64,000 bases of DNA from Protaetiibacter sp. (lineage in GTDB: Bacteria > Actinomycetota > Actinomycetes > Actinomycetales > Microbacteriaceae), in contig JASLGG010000025.1 of assembly GCA_030150265.1 (NCBI GenBank), positions 1-64,000 on the forward strand, read 5' to 3'. The notes beneath the pieces were generated by a model. It saw only the letters and a list, made by a program, of their open reading frames with translations, had not been told where the DNA came from and ran no database searches. Position 1 is the first letter of the stretch. Each line of letters starts with the position of its first letter. The translations under genes were made by a program, and so were the position numbers. This document shows, piece by piece, positions 56,481-64,000 of the stretch.

Positions 56481-57299
56481 GTGACAGCCGCTCCCGCCAG
56501 CTTCAGCGTTTTCGCCGTGCTCGCTCTGCCCGAGTTCCGGCCGGGGGACGACGTGGCCGCGATCGTCGGCGACGCGGTCGCGGGCACCCTGCAGGACGGC
56601 GACATCCTCGCCGTCACGAGCAAGATCGTGAGCAAGGCCGAGGGGCGCATCGTCGAGGCGGCCGACCGCGAGGAGGCGATCACGGCCGAGACGGTGCGCG
56701 TGGTCGCCGAGCGGCCGCACGCCGACGGCAGCGGCACGACGCGCATCGTGGAGAACCGGCAGGGGCTCGTGATGGCCGCGGCCGGCGTCGACGCCTCGAA
56801 CGCGCCCGACGGCCACGTGCTGCTGCTGCCCGAGGACCCGGACCGCTCCGCCCGCCACCTGGCCGAGGCGCTGCGCGACCGGCTCGGCATCCGGATCGGC
56901 GTCATCCTCACCGACACGCTCGGCCGGCCCTGGCGCGAGGGGCAGACGGATGCCGCGATCGGCGCCGCGGGCGTCGTCGTGCTGCAGGACCTCGCCGGCA
57001 CCGACGACGCGAACGGGCGCTCGCTCGCCGTCACGGCCCCCGCGATCGCCGACGAGCTCGCCGCCGCCGCGGAGCTCGTGAAGGGCAAGGCGGGCAACCG
57101 GCCCGTCGCCGTCATCCGCGGCCTCGGTCACCTCGTGACGGGGCTCGATGCGCCGGGCGCGCGCGCGCTCATCCGTCCCGCCGAACGCGACATGTTCGCC
57201 CGTGGCAGCCGCGAGGCCTACGCCGAAGGCTTCCAGGCGGGTCTCGCCGCCGCCCGCTCGGGCGAGGGGTCGCAGAGTGCGCTCAACACGCCGCGTTAG
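56481..57299 (+). CDS. cofE: coenzyme F420-0:L-glutamate ligase
   Basis: 272 residues. CofE adds glutamates to F420-0. Motifs: LPEFRPGDDVAAIV, GDILAVTSKIVSKAEGR, VVENRQGLV-like IVENRQGLVMAAAGVDASN, and VILTDTLGRPWREGQTDAAIG. It is a single CofE domain; the FbiB-type C-terminal flavin reductase domain of mycobacteria is absent, so the final reduction step must be encoded elsewhere. GTG 56481 is 6 nt after CAGGAT. The downstream MoxR operon has its own promoter. Confidence 0.94.
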   Translation: MTAAPASFSVFAVLALPEFRPGDDVAAIVGDAVAGTLQDGDILAVTSKIVSKAEGRIVEAADREEAITAETVRVVAERPHADGSGTTRIVENRQGLVMAAAGVDASNAPDGHVLLLPEDPDRSARHLAEALRDRLGIRIGVILTDTLGRPWREGQTDAAIGAAGVVVLQDLAGTDDANGRSLAVTAPAIADELAAAAELVKGKAGNRPVAVIRGLGHLVTGLDAPGARALIRPAERDMFARGSREAYAEGFQAGLAAARSGEGSQSALNTPR

Positions 57300-57391
57300 G
57301 CGCACTTCGCGACCCCTCACCCGCGCGGAGCGCACCCCCGCGCCTCCTGCGGGTCACGCCCGAGAATGGTGACGGATCCACGGGGGCGTGC

Positions 57392-57397
57392 GAGACT
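57392..57397 (+). promoter_or_regulatory. -10 box of the second moxR operon
   Basis: GAGACT, CGGATG spacer, ATG at 57404. The 6-nt rule selects the second of two adjacent ATGs. Confidence 0.45.
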
Positions 57398-57403
57398 CGG
57401 ATG

Positions 57404-58432
57404 ATGGAACGCGTCCCCGAGACCGGGGAGGACATCGGCATCGACGCCGAGGCCTCCACGGGACCCCTGTCCGCACCCGAGTTCCTGCTCGACGCGCGCG
57501 CCGTCATGGCCGCGGTCGAGACGGTCATCGACGGCAAACGCGAGGCGATCGAGCTCGCCACGACCGTGCTGCTCGCCGAGGGGCACCTGCTCGTGGAGGA
57601 CGTGCCCGGCGTCGGCAAGACGATGCTCGCCCGCGCCCTCGCCCGCAGCGTCGACTGCAGCGTCAGCCGCATCCAGTTCACGCCCGACCTGCTGCCCTCC
57701 GACATCACGGGGGTCTCCGTCTTCAACCAGGTCGCGCGCGACTTCGAGTTCAAGCCGGGGCCGGTGTTCGCCAACATCGTCATCGGCGACGAGATCAACC
57801 GCGCGAGCCCCAAGACGCAGTCGGCGCTGCTCGAGTCGATGGAGGAGCGCCAGGTGTCGGTCGACGGCGCCACCCGCGCCCTGCCCGACCCCTTCGTCGT
57901 GATCGCCACCCAGAACCCGGTCGAGATGGAGGGCACCTACGCGCTCCCGGAGGCCCAGCGCGACCGCTTCATGGCGCGCATCTCGATGGGGTACCCGGAT
58001 GCCGCGAACGAGGCCGCCATGCTGCGCCAGCGTGCCCAGGGCAGCCCGCTCGACGCGCTGCGCCCCGTCGTGACGATCGACCGGCTGCGGCGGATGATCC
58101 TCACCGTCCGCGAGGTGTTCGTGAGCCCCGCGGTCGAGCACTACGTGGTGGCGATCGCGGCGGCCACGCGCGTCGACCGCGAGCTGCGCCTCGGCGCGAG
58201 CCCGCGCGCGACGCTGCAGCTCGTGCGCGCCGCCAAGGCGCGCGCGGCTCTCGACGGCCGCGACTTCGTGCTGCCCGACGACGTCGACGCGCTCGCGGTG
58301 CCCGTGCTCGCGCACCGCCTCATGCCCGCGAAGTCGGCGGGGTCGGGGTACGGGCGCGAGGCGCTCGCCGAGATCGCGGCGCGCATCGTGCAGTCCACGC
58401 CCGTCCCGCTCGGCGCGTCGGGCCCGGTCTGA
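57404..58432 (+). CDS. MoxR-family AAA+ ATPase (second copy)
   Basis: 342 residues. Walker A DVPGVGKTMLARAL, Walker B VIGDEINRASPKTQSALLESMEE, sensor ATQNPVEMEGTYALPEAQRDRF, lid SPRATLQLVRAAKA. It shares the core of the cluster MoxR (14878) but has different termini. Start ATG 57404 or the adjacent ATG 57401. It heads a MoxR-DUF58-transglutaminase triad, with DUF58 beginning 8 bp after its stop. Confidence 0.94.
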   Translation: MERVPETGEDIGIDAEASTGPLSAPEFLLDARAVMAAVETVIDGKREAIELATTVLLAEGHLLVEDVPGVGKTMLARALARSVDCSVSRIQFTPDLLPSDITGVSVFNQVARDFEFKPGPVFANIVIGDEINRASPKTQSALLESMEERQVSVDGATRALPDPFVVIATQNPVEMEGTYALPEAQRDRFMARISMGYPDAANEAAMLRQRAQGSPLDALRPVVTIDRLRRMILTVREVFVSPAVEHYVVAIAAATRVDRELRLGASPRATLQLVRAAKARAALDGRDFVLPDDVDALAVPVLAHRLMPAKSAGSGYGREALAEIAARIVQSTPVPLGASGPV

Positions 58433-58440
58433 GCCGTCCC

Positions 58441-59712
58441 GTGGCCGCCGCGCACCCCTCGCTCCGTCGCAGCCGCAGCATCCGGCTCACGGTGCGCGGC
58501 TGGGCGGTGCTCGGCGCGGGCCTCGTCTGCCTCGTGCTCGCCTACGCGCTGGGGCGCGGCGAGCTGCTCGTGGCGGCCGCCTTCGCGCTGCTGCTCTCGC
58601 TCGGCGGCCTGCTCCTCGTGCGGCTGCGCCGCCCGCAGCTCGAGGTCGTGCGGCTGTTCTCGCCGCCGGTCGTGTCGGCGGGAGCCTCGGCGCAGGTGAC
58701 GTTGCGGGCGCGCAACAGGGGCGCGATGGCGACGCCCGCGCTGCGCTGGAGCGACGCGATCCCGTGGCGGGAGCCGCAGCCGGATCGCGTGCTCGGCCCC
58801 GTTCCGGCGCGCTCGGCCGCTCGCACCGCGGTGCTCGGCTACGAGCTGCACCCGGTGCGACGCGGTCTGTTCCCGATCGGCCCGCTCGTGGTCGAGCACT
58901 CCGACCCCTTCGGCATGGCCGCCGGCGTCTACGCGACCGGTGAGGTCGACCGCCTCACGGTGGTGCCGGAGCTGCTCGAGCTTCCGGAGGGCGGTCCGGT
59001 GCTGGTCGACGGCGACGGTGCCGCCCAGCTCATCCAGCGGCGAGCCGCCGGCAACGACGACGACCTGACGACGCGCGAGTACCGCTCGGGCGACGCGCTG
59101 CGGCGGGTGCACTGGCGCGCATCCGCCCGCCACGGCGAGCTCATGGTGCGGCAGGAGGAGCACCGCAGCCATCCCGACGCCCGCGTTCTGATCGACACGC
59201 GGCTCGACGGGTACCCGGATGCCGTGCCCGACTCCGAGAACTGGCCCCCGGCGCCGCACAGCGAGCGCTTCGAGTGGGCGGTGCGGATGCTCGCCTCCCT
59301 CGCGGTGCATCTCGACGCGAGCGGGTTCCGCGTCGACGTCGCCGAGTCGGCGCCCGCCCAGGTGGAGCCCATCGGCGAGCGGTGGGAGGGTGGCCGCCGC
59401 ATCGAGTCGTTCCTCACGAGCCTCGCGGCGGTGCGGCTCATCGGGCGCACCGACCGGTCCCCGGACGTACAGCCGGATGCGGCGGGGCCGACGTTCGCGA
59501 TCCTGGCCGACCCCGACGAGGAGGTCGTCGACTGGGCGTTGCGGCACCGTCGTCCGGGGCAGGCGGGCGCGGTGTTCGCGATCGGCATGGACGCGGCCTC
59601 CCGCGAGCGCTTCGCGGACGCGGGCTGGCTGTGCGTCGACGTCGACGTGCGCGACGACGTGCGCGACGCGTGGCGCGCGACGGAGGCGGGGTACATCCGT
59701 GGCGCTCACTGA
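58441..59712 (+). CDS. DUF58 membrane protein (second copy)
   Basis: 423 residues. Two close membrane helices (GWAVLGAGLVCLVLAYAL, LLVAAAFALLLSLGGLLLV) and a DUF58 core with TREYRSGDALRRVHWRASARHGELMVRQEE. GTG 58441 is the only good start near the homology. Its last 14 bp overlap the transglutaminase gene, so the triad is translationally coupled. It is probably the membrane partner of the preceding MoxR. Confidence 0.9.
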   Translation: MAAAHPSLRRSRSIRLTVRGWAVLGAGLVCLVLAYALGRGELLVAAAFALLLSLGGLLLVRLRRPQLEVVRLFSPPVVSAGASAQVTLRARNRGAMATPALRWSDAIPWREPQPDRVLGPVPARSAARTAVLGYELHPVRRGLFPIGPLVVEHSDPFGMAAGVYATGEVDRLTVVPELLELPEGGPVLVDGDGAAQLIQRRAAGNDDDLTTREYRSGDALRRVHWRASARHGELMVRQEEHRSHPDARVLIDTRLDGYPDAVPDSENWPPAPHSERFEWAVRMLASLAVHLDASGFRVDVAESAPAQVEPIGERWEGGRRIESFLTSLAAVRLIGRTDRSPDVQPDAAGPTFAILADPDEEVVDWALRHRRPGQAGAVFAIGMDAASRERFADAGWLCVDVDVRDDVRDAWRATEAGYIRGAH

Positions 59713-61945
59713 CACACGGCGTCCTGCCGGGCCCGCCTCCGCGACGACGCGACGGGGCGGGCGGGGCGGACGACGCTGGCGCCCGGAGGCCGCAGGCTGG
59801 CGGCAGAGGCTGCTCGCGGCGGCCGCCCTCGCCGCGGCGTTCGCGGGGCTGCACGTGCTGCTCCAGGGCATCACGTGGTGGCTCGTCGGGGCCGGCTTCG
59901 CGCTCGTGGTGCTCGCGGCATCCGCGGCGGCACGGGGGATGCTGCGCGGGGTGGTCTGGCCGGCGCTCGCCGCGCCGGTCTCCGGCGTGCTGCTGCTGAC
60001 CGTGGGCTTCGCCGCCGACACCGCGCTGCTGGGGATCGTGCCGACCCCCGCCACCCTCGGCCGGATCGGCGCGCTCGTCGAGGCGGGCGGCACCTCGATC
60101 GTGGAGCAGCGGATCCCCGCGACGCCCGAGCCGGGCATCGTGCTGCTGCTGGCGGTGCTCATGTCGGCCTGCGCCTGGGCGGTCGACCTCATGCTCGCCG
60201 GGCACCGGCCGGCGCTCACCGCGCTGCCGCTCGCGAGCATCCTGGCGATCCCGCTCGCCATCAGGTCGGGCCTCGTCGACCCGCTGTGGTTCCTCGTGAC
60301 GGCGGTGCTGTTCCTCGCGCTGCTGCGGATCGGGCGGATGCGCGACAGCCGCCCCGTCGTGGTGGTCGTCGGCGCCGTGGCCGCCCTCGGCGCCCTGCTC
60401 GTGCCGTCCGTGCTGCCGCCGGCACCGGACGCGATGCGCCCGTCGGCGGGGTTCCGCACCGGCATCAACCCGCTCATCACGCTCGGCGACGACCTGCGCC
60501 GCGGCGACCCGGCGCTCGCGCTCAGCTACACGACCACGTCGCGCGACCCCGTCTATCTGCGGCTCACGACGCTCGACACCTTCACCGGCGAGACGTGGGG
60601 CCCGAGCGTCGAGGCACGCGTCGCCGGGGCGGACCTGGCGGCCTTCGGCCCGCCGCCCGGACTCGACGACGCCGTGCCCCGGGCCCGGGTGAGCGCCGAC
60701 GTGACCGTTTCGGACATCGTGTCGCGCTGGCTGCCGACGCCGTATCCGACGACGGCCATCGAGGGGCTCGTGGGCGACTGGTTCTGGGAGCCCGAGGGGC
60801 TCACCGTGCGCACGACGCAGTCGGGCGCACGCGGGCAGCAGTACACGGCCGCGTTCCTCGAGGTGCACCCGACCGAGGCGCAGCTCGCCGCGACGGGCGG
60901 CGACACCTCGGCCGCCGGCTCCGGCACCCTCCAGCTGCCGCGCGATGTGCCGGAGATCATCGCCCAGACGGCGCACGAGGTCGCGGGCGCCGCCGCCACG
61001 CCCTACGAGCAGGCGATCGCCCTGCAGAGCTACCTGCGCGGACCGGGCTTCTCCTACTCGGAGAAGACCCCCGTGGAGGACGGCTTCGACGGCACGGGGA
61101 TGGATGCGCTCGCCGTGTTCCTGCAGCGCAAGGTCGGCTACTGCGTGCACTACGCCTCGGCGATGGCGGTCATGGCGCGCGAGCTCGGCATCCCGTCGCG
61201 GATCGCGGTGGGCTTCCAGCCGGGGGAGCGCGTGCTGAAGGACGGCAGCGTGCAGTACCTCGTGAGCACGAACGACCTGCACGCCTGGCCGGAGCTCTAC
61301 TTCGAGGGCGTCGGCTGGCTGCGCTTCGAGCCGACCCCGGGGAGGGGCGCCGTGCCGCGCTACGGCAGCGAGCTCGCCGGCGACCCGGCTGCGCAGCCGG
61401 ACGGGAGCTCGCCCGAGCCGACGACGGCGCCCACCTCGACCCCGCAGGCCCGTCCGGACCGCGACCAGGCCGATCCCGGCTCCCCCGAGGCCGTGGCCGC
61501 CGAGCGCGGCGCCGCGTCGCTCCTCGTCGTCGCGGTGCTCGCGGGGCTCGCGCTCCTCGTACTGCTCCCCGCGGCGGTGCGCGGCGCGGTGCGGTGGCGC
61601 CGGCTCCAGCGGATGCGGCGGGGGCCGGATGCGGCGGCCGCCGCGTGGGCCGAGGTGCGGGACACCGCCCGCGACCACGGCTGGTCGGCTCCCGACTCGG
61701 AGACGGCGCGGGCCTTCGCCGAGCGGCTCGCGCCCGAGCTCACGGGCGACGGCGGGGCGTTCGCGGCGTTCCGCGGCAGTGTCGAGGCATCCGCCTACGG
61801 GCGTCCGGATGCGGTGCCCCCGTCGCCCGCGGAGCTCGCCGCGGTGCGTCGTGCGATCGCGCGATCGACGGATGCCCGTACCCGCGTGCGCGCGTTCCTG
61901 CTGCCGCCGTCGCTGCTGCGGCGCTGGCGTCCCGACGAGCCCTAG
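59699..61945 (+). CDS. transglutaminase-domain membrane protein, catalytic residues intact
   Basis: 748 residues. Six to seven N-terminal membrane helices, an outer transglutaminase domain (about 410-560), an acidic linker, one more helix (about 604-628) and a cytoplasmic tail. Catalytic Cys482 in VGYCVHYASAMAVMARELGIPSRI and His528 in NDLHAWPELYF are present, followed by GVGWLRFEPTPGRG. This is the TgpA-like plan. It may process or crosslink cell-wall proteins or peptides. The paralogue in the secretion cluster has lost both residues. GTG 59699 overlaps DUF58. Confidence 0.92.
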   Translation: MALTDTRRPAGPASATTRRGGRGGRRWRPEAAGWRQRLLAAAALAAAFAGLHVLLQGITWWLVGAGFALVVLAASAAARGMLRGVVWPALAAPVSGVLLLTVGFAADTALLGIVPTPATLGRIGALVEAGGTSIVEQRIPATPEPGIVLLLAVLMSACAWAVDLMLAGHRPALTALPLASILAIPLAIRSGLVDPLWFLVTAVLFLALLRIGRMRDSRPVVVVVGAVAALGALLVPSVLPPAPDAMRPSAGFRTGINPLITLGDDLRRGDPALALSYTTTSRDPVYLRLTTLDTFTGETWGPSVEARVAGADLAAFGPPPGLDDAVPRARVSADVTVSDIVSRWLPTPYPTTAIEGLVGDWFWEPEGLTVRTTQSGARGQQYTAAFLEVHPTEAQLAATGGDTSAAGSGTLQLPRDVPEIIAQTAHEVAGAAATPYEQAIALQSYLRGPGFSYSEKTPVEDGFDGTGMDALAVFLQRKVGYCVHYASAMAVMARELGIPSRIAVGFQPGERVLKDGSVQYLVSTNDLHAWPELYFEGVGWLRFEPTPGRGAVPRYGSELAGDPAAQPDGSSPEPTTAPTSTPQARPDRDQADPGSPEAVAAERGAASLLVVAVLAGLALLVLLPAAVRGAVRWRRLQRMRRGPDAAAAAWAEVRDTARDHGWSAPDSETARAFAERLAPELTGDGGAFAAFRGSVEASAYGRPDAVPPSPAELAAVRRAIARSTDARTRVRAFLLPPSLLRRWRPDEP

Positions 61946-61967
61946 GCGGCCGAGGGGCGCAGGGTGC

Positions 61968-62761
<794 letters not shown>

Positions 62762-62765
<4 letters not shown>

Positions 62766-63766
62766 GCGAGGCTCCGGCGCCGCAGCAGCAGGAGCGCGAA
62801 CACGGGTGCGCCGACGAGAGCCGTCACGATGCCCACCGGCAGCTCGCGCGGGTCGAAGGCGGCGCGCGCGAGCGTGTCGGCCCACACGAGGAACACCGCT
62901 CCGGCGAGCGCCGAGAGCGGCAGCAGGGCGCGGTTGCCGGGTCCGATGAGCAGCCGCACGGCGTGCGGAAGCACGAGGCCGACGAAGCCGATCGCCCCCG
63001 AGACCGCGACGAGCGCGCCGGTGAGCAGCGCCCCGCCCGTGAGCAGCATCCAGCGCGCGGCCGTCACCGGCACGCCGAGCGAGGCCGCCGAGCGGTCGCC
63101 GAACGCGAAGGCGTCGAGCACGCGACCCGAGAGCATGAGCGGCACGCCGATCACGAGCATCGCGCCGCCCGCGATGGCCGCCTCGGGCCAGCGGGCGCCC
63201 GCGAGCGAGCCGAGCAGCCAGCCGAGGATCTCGCGGTAGGAGTCGCCGGTGGCGGTCCAGAAGATCACGAAGCTCGTGAGCGCCGCGGCGAAGCTCGACA
63301 CCGCGACACCCGCGAGCACGGTGCGGGTCGGGGTGAGCGGGCCGAAGGCCGAGGCGAGCCCGAGCGTCGCGATCAGGGCGAGCATCGCGCCGCCGAACGC
63401 CGCCACCGGCAGCAGCACGGCCGCGCCGAGCAGCAGCACCGACACCGCGCCGAGGGATGCCCCGGACGAGAGCCCGAGCAGGTAGGGGTCGGCGAGCTGG
63501 TTGCGGGTGACGGCCTGCATGACCCCGCCCACGAGCGCGAGCCCGCCGCCCACCGCCGCGGCGGTCAGGATGCGCGGCAGCCGCAGCTGCCACACGATGC
63601 CGTCGTGCAGGGGGTCGAGGGGGGATGCGGCGCCCGTGAGGTGCGCGAGCACCGAGCCCCACACATCCGCGACGCCGATGTCGGCGGACCCGATCGTCAC
63701 CGCGAGCGTGAGCGAGGCGACCAGGGCCGCCCCGAGCGCGATCGCGGCGACGACGAGCCGGGTCAC
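62762..63766 (-). CDS. FecCD-family permease
   Basis: 334 residues with about ten membrane helices. FecCD/BtuC motifs: WQLRLPRILTAAAVGGGLALVGGVMQAVTRNQLADPYLLGLSSGASLG and GAIGFVGLVLPHAVRLLIGP, the coupling region to the ATPase. GTG 63766 overlaps the binding-protein stop by GTGA. Substrate is a siderophore, haem or cobalamin; the sequence alone does not say which. Confidence 0.94.
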
Positions 63767-64000
63767 CGGAACCCGAGCTTCCGGACCTGCTCGGCGACGG
63801 AGGCCGCCGCCTCGACGCTGCGCACCCCGGCCTCGCTCGCGGCGAAGGGCACGATCACGTAGTGCCGCTCGCGCACGGCCGTCATGGCCGCGGTCGCGGG
63901 GTTCGCGGCGAGCGCATCCATCTTCGACTGCGCCGTGTTCCAGTCCGCGTCGACGAGCACGATCACGTCGGGGTCGGCGGCGATGATCGCCTCCCAGCCG
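63763..64000 (-). CDS. periplasmic-binding-protein-type substrate receptor, C-terminal part
   Basis: The frame enters from the right edge and stops at 63763-63765. The visible 79 codons (GWEAIIAADPDVIVLVDADW, then AMTAVRERHYVIVPFAASEAGVRSVEAAASVAEQVRKLGF) match the C-terminal lobe of BtuF/FhuD-type receptors. It is the first gene of the uptake operon and should be a lipoprotein, but its N-terminus is outside the window. Confidence 0.88.
   Translation of the reverse strand, partial: GWEAIIAADPDVIVLVDADWNTAQSKMDALAANPATAAMTAVRERHYVIVPFAASEAGVRSVEAAASVAEQVRKLGFR

Overview
The window is 64 kb of very GC-rich DNA with short intergenic gaps, frequent GTG starts and 4-nt ATGA/GTGA overlaps. The gene content (Lsr2, F420 enzymes, WXG100 secretion, PadR/DrrAB, DUF3515, DUF2510) points to an actinobacterium. 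The codon and spacer texture (recurrent 'ggatgcsg/gcatccg') suggests the family Microbacteriaceae. No rRNA, tRNA, CRISPR array, transposase or integrase was seen. Both ends cut genes: lsr2 on the left and a periplasmic metal/cobalamin-type binding protein on the right.

Left part (1-4.2 kb): the lsr2 3' end, a SRAP (HMCES/YedK-type) protein, then a lower-GC pair (secreted M10-like zinc metalloprotease and a lipoprotein). This pair is bracketed by a perfect 39-bp direct repeat that copies the 3' end of the next gene, a YqhA-type membrane protein, and looks like a small inserted island. A TerC-family transporter follows, behind a probable yybP-ykoY manganese riboswitch.

Central block (4.2-27.6 kb): one large cluster that joins phospho-signalling to type VII-like secretion. 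In order it encodes an FHA protein, PP2C phosphatase, second FHA protein, transmembrane Ser/Thr kinase, FHA-like/winged-helix protein, a 1876-residue surface protein of Ig-like and Fn3 repeats, MoxR ATPase, DUF58, a transglutaminase-fold protein that has lost its catalytic Cys and His, a three-domain EccC ATPase with its own FHA domain and a probable CTG start, two WXG100-type proteins, a long WXG/LXG-like candidate substrate, a small LpqN/Mog1-like protein and a last FHA protein. Three transcription units in it begin behind nearly the same palindrome (ATGGGGA-N4-TCCCCAT), set 41.5, 41.5 and 31.5 bp from the -10 box. This is a candidate cluster-specific regulon and the most interesting signal in the window. 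Kinase/Fn3/MoxR/DUF58/transglutaminase/PP2C/FHA sets are known in bifidobacteria as the PFNA cluster; here that set is contiguous with EccC and WXG100 genes, without EccB, EccD, EccE or mycosin.

Right part (27.6-64 kb): mostly housekeeping and metabolic genes. These are leuCD with a leucine-rich leader peptide and attenuator-like hairpins, murA, plsC, an EI24-type protein, a NarL-type two-component system divergent from two membrane proteins, gpsA-ddl, DUF3515/thiL divergent pair, rsmD, recG, coaD, F420-dependent fgd, a NERD protein, a zinc alcohol dehydrogenase, a PadR-DUF1048-DrrAB operon, a serine hydrolase, a second F420 enzyme, cofE, a second MoxR-DUF58-transglutaminase triad (catalytically intact), and a FecCD-type uptake system. 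Many of these genes appear to be transcribed without a leader: a -10 box (NANNNT) lies 6 nt before the start codon. Two dispersed repeat families occur: a ~105-bp hairpin element in inverted orientation around DUF3515-thiL, and 21-bp-period 'tccttgattcggg' arrays at two sites 24 kb apart.
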